Shown: positions 47,157 to 57,048, numbered from the stretch's first letter. The stretch: 64,000 bases of DNA from Novosphingobium endophyticum (GCF_014640675.1 NZ_BMHK01000012.1:63619-127618); one strand, 5' to 3'. The notes: a model not told the origin generated them from the sequence alone. Made by a program: numbers and translations.

Positions 47157-47194
47157 CCCTGGAGCCGCCTCTTGGTTGTTAAGCGGCTCCAGGG
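47157..47194. terminator. Hairpin between convergent genes (second)
   Basis: A perfect 12-bp stem (CCCTGGAGCCGC at 47157-47168 and its complement at 47183-47194) closes a 14-nt loop. It lies between the acetylesterase and GH5 genes and may serve either direction. Confidence 0.55.
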
Positions 47195-47256
47195 TGCCAA
47201 CCGGGTGTGGCGTTGGGAGGGGTGTGGCACCCGGTTGAACCTGACCCGGGCATGAG

Positions 47257-48588
47257 TCAGGCGGAAGTCGTGAAGTGCGTCGCGTGCCTGCGGATTGCAT
47301 CGATCATTTCGGCGTCGGTATCGAAGTTGCCATACCAGCCCTGCGGTTCGTGGGGGGGATCGCCCATGTAGGAGAGGTCTCCGTCACGGAACCGGTGGTC
47401 GGGATGTTCGGCGCGCGCCTCGCCGTTCCAGGCCCAGAAATTGGTGCCCTGGATCGGGCCGTCCGAAGTCAGACTGGCCTCCGCCGCTCTGTAGATGAGT
47501 TCGTAGAATCGTTCGCGAAAAGTGGTCGGGGCCGATGGATCGTAGAGTTCGCCGTCGCGCGGAAAGCCGAATTCTTCGATTACCAGCGGCTTGCCGACCT
47601 TGTTGGCAAGCTCGACGTGGGTATTGATATAGGCTTCCACCTTGCTCTTGCCGGAATCCCAGGTTCCGGCCAGGTTCTTGCCATCGACCCATTCCCAGTT
47701 GAGCGGCCAGATATGCGCGGTCATGTAGTCGATATTCTGGTGGGCGCGCTCTACGATGTCGGTACGTCCGTTGGTGGCGATTGTGCCCTCCATGCCGAGA
47801 GAGACGAGATGGTTGGGGTCAAGGCTGCGGATCAGGGCTGCGGAATCGTCGATCCACTTGTAATAGGAAGGCAGGACCTTCTCCATGACATCCGGGCTGA
47901 CACCGGGGCGAGGCTCGTTGCACAACTGCCAGGCCATCAGCGAGGGATCGTCGACGTAGCGCGTGCCGGTGATCGTGTTGGTACGCGTGACGAGCGTTCG
48001 CACGTACGAGAAGAAGCACGCCGTTGCCTGCGGGTTCGCATAGAACGCGCTGCCCGCGTCCGGGAAGGCCGGCCAGGCATGGGCCGGGTCGTTCATGTCG
48101 ATGTACCGGCCGGTTTCGTACCACAGCCGCGTCATCATGCCGCCGGACCATTCCCAGTTGTTCGTGAAGTAGAGAACGGCGGTCATGTCGCGCTTGGCGA
48201 GCTCGGCCATGGTGAAGTCCAGACCGACCAGGAGCTGTTCGTTGACCTTGCCGTCGCGGTTGACAAAGCCGGGCTTAATGCTGGCCTTGAGCGGGCCTTC
48301 CTCAGCTCCTGCCAGAATGCGCACGTTGTGCACACCCAGCTTCTGGAGGCGGTCGAGTTCGCGGATCAAGCGGCCCCGGTTGCCAAAAACGGCGTCCGAA
48401 CCGAGATAGGGCAGGTACCAGGCATTGGCACCGGTGAAGCGATAAGGTCCACCGCCGCGCCGGAAACCGATTCCGCTGCGGCGCACGAACGGGCTTTTGC
48501 CTTGCTGCCGAACAGCCCCGCAGCCAGTGGCCGCAATAAATCCGGTTGTGCCAAGCGCCGCCAGTATGGTTCGCCGGTCAAGCCTCAC
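47257..48588 (-). CDS. GH5-family mannanase-like glycoside hydrolase
   Basis: The 443-aa secreted protein has an N-terminal RRTILAALGTTGFIAATGC signal, compatible with Tat export and lipid anchoring. The barrel has the acid/base Glu in WQLCNEPRPG and the nucleophile Glu in VIEEFGFPRD. The pattern (GANAWYLPYL, NWEWSGGMM) matches endo-beta-1,4-mannanases of the GH5_7 type. It is divergent from the carboxylesterase gene and convergent with the acetylesterase. Confidence 0.9.
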   Translation of the reverse strand: MRLDRRTILAALGTTGFIAATGCGAVRQQGKSPFVRRSGIGFRRGGGPYRFTGANAWYLPYLGSDAVFGNRGRLIRELDRLQKLGVHNVRILAGAEEGPLKASIKPGFVNRDGKVNEQLLVGLDFTMAELAKRDMTAVLYFTNNWEWSGGMMTRLWYETGRYIDMNDPAHAWPAFPDAGSAFYANPQATACFFSYVRTLVTRTNTITGTRYVDDPSLMAWQLCNEPRPGVSPDVMEKVLPSYYKWIDDSAALIRSLDPNHLVSLGMEGTIATNGRTDIVERAHQNIDYMTAHIWPLNWEWVDGKNLAGTWDSGKSKVEAYINTHVELANKVGKPLVIEEFGFPRDGELYDPSAPTTFRERFYELIYRAAEASLTSDGPIQGTNFWAWNGEARAEHPDHRFRDGDLSYMGDPPHEPQGWYGNFDTDAEMIDAIRRHATHFTTSA

Positions 48589-48740
48589 GTTCGATCCTCT
48601 TTCACTGCACGACCTGTCGGGCCCGGTGGGAGCGAGCTATAATCATTTCTCACATTAAATAAAGCATGTTTCCTTAAGGCGGCGTGACGGTTAACAGCAA
48701 CAAGGAATGGAAAGTACCGAGAAATGGGGAGGGAAGTACG

Positions 48741-50273
48741 ATGAAAAGGCGAGGTTCCTGGGGTGCAATCGTTGCAGCCATGGTTGCCGCTGCCGCACTG
48801 ACTTGCGGCTCGAGTGCCAGCGCGAGCGGGCAGGGCAACTCGAACGCCGCAGTCGTGACGGTCCCCGGCGGCACGATTCGCGGCGCGGAACGCGGCGACT
48901 CGCTCGTCTTCGAGGGCATTCCGTTCGCGGCGCCCCCGCTCGGCAAACTGCGTTGGTCCCCGCCCCGGCCGGTGGTGCCCTGGCAAGGAATACGCGACGC
49001 GACCCCGCGCCCGCCCGCTTGTCTGCAGAATGATGAGAGCTGGAACCGGGCGGACTGGCTGTATGCCAGCGAGGACTGCCTGACGCTTAACGTGCGGACT
49101 CCCTCGCTGACAGGCAAGCGTCCGGTCATGGTCTGGATTCACGGTGGCAGCAACCGTGCCGGTTCCGCCCTCGGGCCGGTGGAATCGCAGATGGTCCGGC
49201 ACGGGATCGTGGTCGTTTCCGTGCAATATCGGCTGGGCATCCTTGGCTTCCTTTCCCATCGTCAGCTGGCCGAGCAGCAGGGCGGAACAAGCGGCAACTA
49301 CGGACTGATGGATCAGATCGCGGCGCTGCGCTGGGTGCGCGACAACATTGGCCGGTTCGGCGGCGATCCGGCGCAAGTGACGATCTTCGGCGAGAGCGCC
49401 GGATCGCAGGACGTGTCGCTGCTGCTGGCGGCGCCCTCGGCGCAGGGCCTCTTCAGGGCCGCGATCTTGCAGAGCGGCACGCCCGGTTTCGGCATGTCCT
49501 TCCGCACGCTTGAAGGCGGGTTCAGGATCGGAGACGAGCTTGACAGGATGGCCGATAGCGGCGGGGATATAGCGAAGCTGCGGGCGTTGTCCCCCGTGGC
49601 GCTGTTCGACCTGCAATCGCGGTTGACGGAACCGGAATCGCAAGGGAACGATTTCCTGTTCCTGCGAACGACCATCGATGGCGCGGTGCTGCCCGATAGG
49701 CCCGATCGCCTGCTGAAGAACGTCGCGCCCAAGCCGGTCATCATCGGCACCGACACGGTCGAATTTGGTCCGGGGCCGGGTGGCGTGGATCTGGCTGGTT
49801 TTTCGCGCTTCTGGTTTGGCGCCAATAGCGACAAGGCGCTTGCCATCTACCGCGCCGAGGAAACGAAGGGCGCCGATCCGCGCCGTGGCAATCTGGAACT
49901 GCGCATGCAGTCCGACGCGCAGTTCCACTGCCCCGCCAACCGGTTGGCCGGGCTGCTGACGCGCGAGGGCTGGCCGGTGTGGCGATACGAGTTCGATATT
50001 GGCGAAAACGGCGGCCTGACGCGCCATGCCTACGAAGTGTCCTATGTCTTCGATGCCAAGCCTGCGGGCGGCGGCGCGCGGATGCAGGACTATTGGGTTG
50101 CGCTGGCCATGGCGGGCGACCCGAACGCTCCGATCGCTAGCGCCGGCAAGCGCCCCGAGTGGAAGCGCCTGACCCGGTCGCATTCGCGGACGCTGCATTT
50201 CGCCGAAAAGACCACGGTCATGGCTAAGGGCCTCCCGCGCCAGGACTTCTGCGGCTGGACTGACAATTACTGA
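48741..50273 (+). CDS. Type B carboxylesterase
   Basis: The 510-aa alpha/beta hydrolase has a signal peptide (AIVAAMVAAAALTCGSSASA). The nucleophile elbow FGESAGSQDV, the oxyanion IHGGSNRAGS, EDCLTLNV and a C-terminal His in RHAYEVSYVF form the expected catalytic set. Secreted type B esterases in polysaccharide loci often remove acyl groups from hemicellulose. The ATG at 48741 has AGGGA 6 nt upstream; 48684 is an earlier in-frame start. Confidence 0.9.
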   Translation: MKRRGSWGAIVAAMVAAAALTCGSSASASGQGNSNAAVVTVPGGTIRGAERGDSLVFEGIPFAAPPLGKLRWSPPRPVVPWQGIRDATPRPPACLQNDESWNRADWLYASEDCLTLNVRTPSLTGKRPVMVWIHGGSNRAGSALGPVESQMVRHGIVVVSVQYRLGILGFLSHRQLAEQQGGTSGNYGLMDQIAALRWVRDNIGRFGGDPAQVTIFGESAGSQDVSLLLAAPSAQGLFRAAILQSGTPGFGMSFRTLEGGFRIGDELDRMADSGGDIAKLRALSPVALFDLQSRLTEPESQGNDFLFLRTTIDGAVLPDRPDRLLKNVAPKPVIIGTDTVEFGPGPGGVDLAGFSRFWFGANSDKALAIYRAEETKGADPRRGNLELRMQSDAQFHCPANRLAGLLTREGWPVWRYEFDIGENGGLTRHAYEVSYVFDAKPAGGGARMQDYWVALAMAGDPNAPIASAGKRPEWKRLTRSHSRTLHFAEKTTVMAKGLPRQDFCGWTDNY

Positions 50274-50456
50274 TCGCCGCCCCCCGTCACGCCGGCCGGA
50301 AACACGGGGTTCCCGCTTTCTCTTTGGCGGGCGACCAAGGGACGCACCCCAAGACCCGAAGGCCATCAGCAGCGGAGGACAAGGCGCGCGAAACCCGCGC
50401 CGCTGTCCGAAGATGCGCCGGCGGTCAACATCACGTGACTTTGCGGCCAGAGAAAG

Positions 50457-51887
50457 TCATTTGCGTTGCAATTCTTTCATGTCGGGCAGCTTGGGTTCCA
50501 TCGCCATGTATCTGTCAATGGCCTGCTCGAAGTGGCGGATGCGGATTTCCTGATAGTCGGCGAGCGTGAGGCCCGGCTTGGCGCTCGCCTCGATGCCTTC
50601 CTGCTGGGCGAAGAGGTTGTCCGTGTCCTGATCGAGGATGATTCCAAATCCTGGGTCCATGCCTTCAGCTTCGGCAAACGACTGGTGATCGCCGAGGATC
50701 TGCACCTCCGCCGTCTCGACTGCGCTGCCGTCCCTGGGCCGGGGGCGCATGAACATGACTTCGAAGATCGTGCGGCGATGATCCCGAGCATCGGGGCGGA
50801 AACGGTAAATCATCGGCAGGGAGATGCCGGGAAACAGGAACAGGTTCGGGAAGAATGTGTAGCTGTAGGTGTCGAGCAGTTCGGTGTCCGAGACGTTCCT
50901 CAGGTCGGCATTGGTCGCCGTCTCGAACATCTCGCGGAACATGTCGGCCATGACCTGCCGGGCGCGCTCGCCTTCCTTGAGTTTGGGCTTGGTGCCACCG
51001 AGCGAAGAGCTATCGCCAAGTGTGAAATTTTCGATGATGTCCGCTTCGGAATATTTGTCGCGCAGTTTGGGGCTGACCACGCCGAGCGTCGAGATGAAGC
51101 GGTTTACGTGGCTTCCGTAAACGTCGTACTGCGAATTGACGTCGCCGTTCGCAGGCGCGACCTGGGGGTGAGTGTCGCCGACGTGGTAGGCTTCCATGAA
51201 GGCTTCCATGGTCAGCTTCCAGTTGGCCGGATAGCTCTTCTGGACGTGAAGATAGATATAGCGGTCTTCCAGCTTCCACGCCTTGAGGTGGGAAAGTGCT
51301 TCCTCGCCTAGATAGTCTTCCAGGCTCGGTGCATCGGCGTCCATGTTGATCCATACGAAACCGCCCAGCCTCGCGACGCGGGCCTCGGGCAGGCACATGT
51401 TGCGGCCTTCTGTATGCGCGAAGTCCCACTTTTCCGGGATTTCCTTCAGAGAGCCGTCCAATTTCCAGGTCCAGCCGTGGAATGGGCACTTGAGGTTCAT
51501 CGCGAAGCCGGCGGTGCCGGAGGGCTTGAGTTTTGTGCCTCGATGCAGACACGCGTTGAAGTAGGCGCGAATCTCGTCGTCGTCGCAGCGGGTAACGATG
51601 AAGGAATATTGCCCGATGTCGTAGACGTAATAGTCGCCCACTTCGGGAATGTGCTCCTCGCGGCAGGCCATCTGCCAGGTGCGGGACCACATTCGGTTAA
51701 ATTCGCCGCGCGCGAATTCGGGGTCGACATAGCGGCTTTTGGAGATGTCCTCGCTGCCGAGATATTCGTAGTTTTCGCTGGCGGCCCATGACGGCGCCTT
51801 CACCCTGTCCAGGGCGATGATGTCCTGCGTGCTTTCGGCCGGGCACCGGGCCTCGCCGGGTTTCAACGTGCCGGTTTCGACCTTCAT
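50457..51887 (-). CDS. Rieske aromatic-ring-hydroxylating oxygenase, large subunit
   Basis: The 476-aa protein has the Rieske cluster motif CLHRGTKL with CPFHGWTW 17-18 residues on. Catalytic mononuclear iron ligands are in EAYHVGDTHPQ, with a bridging Asp. No small subunit or dedicated reductase is adjacent; the ferredoxin at 53442 and the flavin reductase at 57049 could supply electrons. The ATG at 51887 has AGGAG 9 nt upstream and follows the amidohydrolase stop by 16 nt. The substrate is unknown. Confidence 0.9.
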   Translation of the reverse strand: MKVETGTLKPGEARCPAESTQDIIALDRVKAPSWAASENYEYLGSEDISKSRYVDPEFARGEFNRMWSRTWQMACREEHIPEVGDYYVYDIGQYSFIVTRCDDDEIRAYFNACLHRGTKLKPSGTAGFAMNLKCPFHGWTWKLDGSLKEIPEKWDFAHTEGRNMCLPEARVARLGGFVWINMDADAPSLEDYLGEEALSHLKAWKLEDRYIYLHVQKSYPANWKLTMEAFMEAYHVGDTHPQVAPANGDVNSQYDVYGSHVNRFISTLGVVSPKLRDKYSEADIIENFTLGDSSSLGGTKPKLKEGERARQVMADMFREMFETATNADLRNVSDTELLDTYSYTFFPNLFLFPGISLPMIYRFRPDARDHRRTIFEVMFMRPRPRDGSAVETAEVQILGDHQSFAEAEGMDPGFGIILDQDTDNLFAQQEGIEASAKPGLTLADYQEIRIRHFEQAIDRYMAMEPKLPDMKELQRK

Positions 51888-51903
51888 CTGCGTGGGCTCC
51901 TGC

Positions 51904-53196
51904 CTATTGCGCCGCTTCACGGGCGGGGGTGTTCTGTCGCGCCGTCAGCGGCGCCGAAATCTTCTGGATGATCCCGTCCTTCATCACGAGCGCGACCTTG
52001 TCGGGCCCGGAAAGAACGGAGATGTCGGCGATGGGATCGCCTTCGACGAGTATCAGGTCAGCGAGTTTGCCGGCCTCCAGCGTGCCCAGTTCGCCGTCGT
52101 AACCCATGGCGAGACCGCCATTGCGGGTGGCGCAGACGAGCGCTTCGGCGGGCGTGTAGCCATAGTATTCGACGAAGAACTTGAGGTCGCGGCCCTGCGT
52201 CCCCTGCGGGCTCCAGGCCAGGCCGTAGTCGCCGCCGATCAGGTGACGCACCCCTCGCTTTCTCAGTTCCGTGTGCGTCCGGATCGAATTTTCGAGAAGG
52301 TCCGGAATATTCATGTAGCCGCCGACTTCGGGCGAGATGCCGTGAACCGTGGCTTCGCCCGCCATGATCTGCGCGAACAGGCCGACCGTCGGCACCACGA
52401 AAATGCGGTCCCTGGCTTCCGTCAGCATGTCGAGGAGTTCCTCGTCGGCGTATTCGCAGTGGAGCAGTGCGTCGACCCCGGCTCGCACGCAGGATTTGCT
52501 GCCATGGATCGAGCGCGAATGCGCGTTGACCTTGCGTCGGTAGGCATGGGCGGTCTCGACGGCGACCTTGACCTCCTCAAAGGTCATGGGCGTCGTGTGG
52601 CCGGGCGTGTTGGGGTAGAAGGGATCGCCCGACACATCGAGCTTCACGTTGTCCACGCCCTCGCGACAGTGCAGTCGGACCGCCTTGCGCATTTCCTCTA
52701 CGCCGTCGACGATGGTCGACGGACTGCTGCGCGGATTGTGCTCCCGGCTTTCGTCGCCCATGGCGCCGGTCACCGAAATTTCGACACCGCCGGCGCGGAT
52801 GCGCGGGCCGGGCAGGCGTCCGGCATTCACCTCCTCGCGAACCGCCACGGCGAGGCGCAGTTTGGCCTCCGATGCCCCATAGGCGCTGGTAAAGCCCGCT
52901 TCGAGAAGAGCCTTGGCCCCGCGAGCGGTGGTAAAGGCCTGCGTCTCGGGAGACGGTGCCATCAGATCTTCGGCGCCGAGTACATTCTCGAACGAGAGGT
53001 GCGCATGGCCTTCCGTCATGCCGGGCATGCAGAACATGCCGGTGGCGTCGATCACCTCGTCCGTTGCAGGCGCTTCGCCGCGGGCGGCCGCTTCCACCGA
53101 GACGATCCGGTTGTCTTCGACTACGACGTCGCCGGTGAACGGGGCCGCGCCCGTCGCCGTGAATATCGTGGCGTTCTGGATCCGGGTCCGGCCCAC
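51904..53196 (-). CDS. Metal-dependent amidohydrolase
   Basis: The 430-aa protein has the TIM-barrel metal site: GHAHLSFE, a likely carboxylated Lys in VKLDVSGD, VNAHSRSIHG, HCEYADEE and GGDYGLAW. N-terminal and C-terminal strands form the beta-sandwich (VVEDNRIVSVE, ADLILVEGDPI). The family cleaves amide, lactam or imidazolone rings. It lies directly upstream of the Rieske gene and may supply or process a ring compound. Confidence 0.9.
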   Translation of the reverse strand: MGRTRIQNATIFTATGAAPFTGDVVVEDNRIVSVEAAARGEAPATDEVIDATGMFCMPGMTEGHAHLSFENVLGAEDLMAPSPETQAFTTARGAKALLEAGFTSAYGASEAKLRLAVAVREEVNAGRLPGPRIRAGGVEISVTGAMGDESREHNPRSSPSTIVDGVEEMRKAVRLHCREGVDNVKLDVSGDPFYPNTPGHTTPMTFEEVKVAVETAHAYRRKVNAHSRSIHGSKSCVRAGVDALLHCEYADEELLDMLTEARDRIFVVPTVGLFAQIMAGEATVHGISPEVGGYMNIPDLLENSIRTHTELRKRGVRHLIGGDYGLAWSPQGTQGRDLKFFVEYYGYTPAEALVCATRNGGLAMGYDGELGTLEAGKLADLILVEGDPIADISVLSGPDKVALVMKDGIIQKISAPLTARQNTPAREAAQ

Positions 53197-53441
53197 GGGT
53201 CATCTCCTTATCGTTTCCGGCGAGCGGGCCGGCCCATCATGTCTGGCACCTTAGGTCTCGCCGGCCTGTAGAAAAATGACTGGCTGCGTAGCCCCGGTTT
53301 CCCCTGGCGGCTGGCGCGACTGCGGTCTTGCTCCGCCAGTCAAATGCAGGAGCCCCATTGGCTCTTTGCAGATCGCCTTGCCCTCGGGCATGGGAGTCTC
53401 CAGATCAATCAAGCGAACGCATCAAGAGGACGGCCACGCGA

Positions 53442-53777
53442 ATGGGCAATCTGAAAGTCATCATGACCGACATCGAGGGCCAGACCCTGACGTTTGAGGA
53501 CGTGGAGGAAGGTGTCAGCCTGATGGAGCTGGGCAAGCAGCATGGCGTGGCCGGAATCATGGGCGATTGCGGCGGCGGCTGCGCCTGCGCCACCTGCCAT
53601 GTCTATGTCGCGGAGGAATGGTTCGAGAAAGTTGGCGAACCCGATGACATCGAATTTGCGATGCTCGACATGGTCGCGGACGTGATGAAGGATAACAGCC
53701 GCCTGGGCTGCCAGATAAAGATGACTCCGGAGCTGGACGGCATCGAAGTTTCCGTCGCGCCGGCCTCTTCTGTCTAA
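53442..53777 (+). CDS. 2Fe-2S ferredoxin
   Basis: The 111-aa protein is an adrenodoxin/putidaredoxin-type ferredoxin. Cluster cysteines are in GDCGGGCACATCH, with the fourth in RLGCQIKMTPELDG. It is the first gene of a plus-strand operon with a P450 and an SDR and is a likely electron donor to the P450. The ATG at 53442 has GAGGA about 11 nt upstream. No ferredoxin reductase is adjacent. Confidence 0.92.
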   Translation: MGNLKVIMTDIEGQTLTFEDVEEGVSLMELGKQHGVAGIMGDCGGGCACATCHVYVAEEWFEKVGEPDDIEFAMLDMVADVMKDNSRLGCQIKMTPELDGIEVSVAPASSV

Positions 53778-53952
53778 ACCGGCTGCGCGTGTCGCCGGCG
53801 CGTTTTGCTCCCGTGGGCAAGCGCGGCTTCGAAGGCGGGCATGGCGAGGGCGGGCCGGCAAGTCCATATGAAGACCTGTGAAGTGAGTAGCCCCGCGCCC
53901 GATCCCTTCATGGCAGGATGTGAGCGCAGGGCCGGATGACAGGACAGGCAAA

Positions 53953-55275
53953 ATGGCAACGCAGATTCCCGAGGACCGCGTCAGCGAGCGGCTCGAACTG
54001 ACGCCGGACGAGCGCACGCTGCTCGCGGAAGGCACGCTCTCCGACACGCAGATCCAGGCGCGCCCGCTCGCCTTTTATCGTGCGATGCGCCATGGCGATC
54101 CGATCCACTACGACGAGAAGCTCGGTTCCTGGCTGGTTACCCGGCACGAGGATATTTCCAAGATCCAATCCGATCCCGTGACATTCTCGGTCAAACACGG
54201 GTATTCGGAACAGCAGGCGCGCGGCATGCGCGAGGAGTTTGAGGCCTACCTGCGCGAACATGGCGGGGGGTATTTTCCAGACGCAATCATGTCCGACCCG
54301 CCGTATCATACGCGCATCCGCAAGCTGATGGAGCAGGCATTCACCGCTCATCGCGTAAAGGAACTGGAGCCGCGAATCTCCGAAGTCGTGCGCGATGTGA
54401 TCGCCGATGTCGTTGCCAAAGGCGAGGGTCGGTGCGACGCGGTCAAGGATATCGCCGTTCCGCTCACCATCCGCGTAATCGTCGAGCAGCTCGGCCTCGA
54501 TCACGGCATGGAGGACAGGATCTCGCGTTGGTCGGTGGCGGTCACCGCGCAGATCGGCGCGATGCAGAGCCGGGAGACTATGCTGGAGAACGCCGCGCAA
54601 ATCGCTGAATTGCAAAACTACCTTATCGCCAAGATGAAGGAGCGTGAGGCGAACCCGCGCGAGGACATGATTTCCGATCTCGTCCATGCCGAAGTCACCA
54701 ATGAGGACGGAAGCAAGGAGAGGCTGACGTTTGAAGAAGCCGTTTCGCTTGTGCGCGCGACGCTGATAGCCGGCAATGACACCACCGCAACGGCGATAGG
54801 CAATCTATTTTACGTGCTGACCAGGCCGGGCATGGCCGAACTGCTGGAGAGCGTGGCGGACGACGAGCGCCAACTCAATCGTTTCATAGAGGAGCATCTG
54901 CGTAGCGAACCGCCGGTGCGCGCGCTCTCGCGCATGACTACACGCGAGGTCACGGTGAATGGCACGACCATTCCCGCCCATTCCCACATGCTGCTGGTCT
55001 ATGGCTCGGGCAACGACGACGAGACCGTGTTCCCCGAGCCGCGCAAGTTCGACATCACGCGCCCGAACCTCGGCCGCCATGTGGCTTTCGGCGGAGGTCC
55101 GCACCGCTGCATCGGCCTGGCCCTGGCGCGCATGGAAGTGAAAGTCGCCGCGCGCGAGATTGCCAGGCAGATGAAGAATATCAGGCTGGCCATTCCCGAG
55201 GACGCGATTCGCTATACCCCGACTGTCGCGACGCGGACTATCGAGTCGCTGCCCATCACTTTCGAAGCGCGCTGA
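53953..55275 (+). CDS. Cytochrome P450
   Basis: The 440-aa soluble bacterial P450 has the I-helix oxygen-binding LIAGNDTTATA, the ExxR-type EEHLRSEPP and the heme-ligand loop FGGGPHRCIGLALARME. Its substrate cannot be read from the sequence. The ATG at 53953 has AGGA about 8 nt upstream. It lies between the ferredoxin and SDR genes in one operon; an SDR often oxidises the alcohol made by such a P450. Confidence 0.94.
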   Translation: MATQIPEDRVSERLELTPDERTLLAEGTLSDTQIQARPLAFYRAMRHGDPIHYDEKLGSWLVTRHEDISKIQSDPVTFSVKHGYSEQQARGMREEFEAYLREHGGGYFPDAIMSDPPYHTRIRKLMEQAFTAHRVKELEPRISEVVRDVIADVVAKGEGRCDAVKDIAVPLTIRVIVEQLGLDHGMEDRISRWSVAVTAQIGAMQSRETMLENAAQIAELQNYLIAKMKEREANPREDMISDLVHAEVTNEDGSKERLTFEEAVSLVRATLIAGNDTTATAIGNLFYVLTRPGMAELLESVADDERQLNRFIEEHLRSEPPVRALSRMTTREVTVNGTTIPAHSHMLLVYGSGNDDETVFPEPRKFDITRPNLGRHVAFGGGPHRCIGLALARMEVKVAAREIARQMKNIRLAIPEDAIRYTPTVATRTIESLPITFEAR

Positions 55276-55296
55276 ACCAGAGCGGGGGAGAAGCAC

Positions 55297-56142
55297 GTGG
55301 CAAATGCACTGGCCGGCAAGGTCGCCATCATCACCGGGGGCGCCGGCGGCATCGGCAAGGCCACGGTGGAACTTTTCGTTGCCGAGGGCGCCGCCGTAGT
55401 CATCGCCGACATTCAGGATGAAGCAGGCGAGGCTCTTGCGGCGAAGCTGGGGGCGGCGGCGGTGTTCCGGCATGTCGACGTCAGCAGCGAGGCCGATGCG
55501 CAGGCGATGGTCGATCTCGCCGTCGAACGCTTCGGCGGGCTCGACATCCTGTTCAATAACGCGGGCATGTCGTGCGGCGCCTACCCGAGCTACCTTGACG
55601 ACAGGCTCGATGATTTTGACCGTGTCATGCGTGTCAATGTGCTCGGGCCGATGTTGGCCACCCGCAATGCCGCCCGCGTAATGGCGAACAGCGGAAAGGG
55701 CGGGGTGATCCTCAACAACGCTTCGATCGCAGGGGTGCTCGCGGGGCACGGTATGATGACCTACCGTGCATCTAAAGCGGCGCTGATCCAGTTCAGCAAG
55801 TCCTCGGCGATAGACCTTGCCCGGCATGGCATCCGGGTGAACTGCATCGTTCCCGGTCACGTCCGCACCGACTTGTCGTCGTTTGCGGAGAAGGGCGCGG
55901 ACGGCGATCTTGCGGCGCGGATCGAGGAGGGCGTGAATGCCGTCTATCTTTCGAACCAGCTCATCAAGCGGCGCGGCGAGCCCGAGGATGTGGCCCAGGT
56001 CGCGCTGTTTCTGGCTGGCGACATGTCCCGACACATGACCGGCGCGGTGCTTCCGGTGGAGGGTGGAGTGACCGTGGGCGATCCGGTCAATCATCTTCAG
56101 GAGATTATGGATGCCCGCGTCGCGGCGATGAAGGGGGCGTGA
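55297..56142 (+). CDS. Short-chain dehydrogenase/reductase
   Basis: The 281-aa NAD(P)-dependent enzyme has TGGAGGIG, the NNAG motif in LFNNAGMSC, Ser in NNASIAGVL and the YxxxK pair in TYRASKAAL. An acidic residue after strand 2 (IADIQDE) suggests NAD(H). It starts with GTG at 55297 behind GGGGGAG, 21 nt after the P450 stop, so co-expression is likely. Confidence 0.92.
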   Translation: MANALAGKVAIITGGAGGIGKATVELFVAEGAAVVIADIQDEAGEALAAKLGAAAVFRHVDVSSEADAQAMVDLAVERFGGLDILFNNAGMSCGAYPSYLDDRLDDFDRVMRVNVLGPMLATRNAARVMANSGKGGVILNNASIAGVLAGHGMMTYRASKAALIQFSKSSAIDLARHGIRVNCIVPGHVRTDLSSFAEKGADGDLAARIEEGVNAVYLSNQLIKRRGEPEDVAQVALFLAGDMSRHMTGAVLPVEGGVTVGDPVNHLQEIMDARVAAMKGA

Positions 56143-56171
56143 ATCGCCCGGCGGCGCTCACGGTGCTGAAC

Positions 56172-56969
56172 TCAGTTTTCGCTCTGCAGAAACCGTGCGA
56201 TCTCCCCGGCGATCGTGCCGGGAGTTTCCAGGTTGAGCAGGTGCCCCGCGCCGGCATGGTCGATACGGGTCACGTCCTGTCCGGCGGCCGCGATCAGGTC
56301 GGCGATCAGGCGAAAGTCCTCGGTGTCGCGCGTGCCCGTCAGCAGCAGGGTTGGGACTGAAAGCTCGGCAAGCCGGTCGACTTCCGGCAGTTCGGGGCGC
56401 TGGTCATCCTGCACCCATTGCCGTCCGTGAAACGCTTCGATCGACGCGCGCAGCAGCGGCGCGGCGGGGCCTGCGCGGGTGGTGCCGAACAGCGGATGCC
56501 GCCACCACAGCTCTCTTGCGGTCCCGATGTCTCCAGCGCGCGCGGCGCGGCCGATCTGTTTCCAGCGTTCGACCCAGTCATCGGTCCAGGTCCATCCGAC
56601 CATCAGCGGACTGATCAACACCAGCCGCCGCACCCGCTCCGGGTGGTTCAGCGCGAAATTGAGCGCCGTCGCCCCGCCCAGCGACATGCCGCACAGGTCC
56701 GCCCGCCCGACCTCGATCGCGTCGAGCAGGGCCAGCAGGTCGTCCGCGTGGGAAAAGGCAACTCCAGCCTCGCCGCTCGATTCTCCGAAACCGCGCTGGT
56801 CGTAGGCGACCAATGGCAGTTCCGCGGGCAGGGCGGTGACGAGCGGTTCCCAGTCGTGCCGCGACCCACCGAAGCCATGGACGAGAACGAGCGGCGTGCC
56901 GCTGCCTTCGCGGCGATCACCGGCAAGCGAGCCATGAGGCATGTCGATACGAAACGGGACGGCCATCAT
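56172..56969 (-). CDS. Alpha/beta-fold hydrolase
   Basis: The 265-aa protein has VLVHGFGGSRHDW (oxyanion), CGMSLGGATAL (nucleophile Ser), an Asp in GTRDTEDF and a His in HAGAGHLLN. It resembles small ester, lactone or C-C bond hydrolases. It is convergent with the SDR gene and lies downstream of the flavin reductase on the same strand, with an 80-nt gap. Confidence 0.9.
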   Translation of the reverse strand: MMAVPFRIDMPHGSLAGDRREGSGTPLVLVHGFGGSRHDWEPLVTALPAELPLVAYDQRGFGESSGEAGVAFSHADDLLALLDAIEVGRADLCGMSLGGATALNFALNHPERVRRLVLISPLMVGWTWTDDWVERWKQIGRAARAGDIGTARELWWRHPLFGTTRAGPAAPLLRASIEAFHGRQWVQDDQRPELPEVDRLAELSVPTLLLTGTRDTEDFRLIADLIAAAGQDVTRIDHAGAGHLLNLETPGTIAGEIARFLQSEN

Positions 56970-57048
56970 TGGCCCAGCCTAGCGCCGCGCTTGCATGCTG
57001 CAAGGCGCCGAATGCGGGGCCAGATCGCCTCGACATCCACGCCGCTCG

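Noticed and set aside
48638..48643. TATAAT as a -10 element for the carboxylesterase
   Set aside because: No matching -35 element at the right distance, so the match may be chance in an AT-rich gap.
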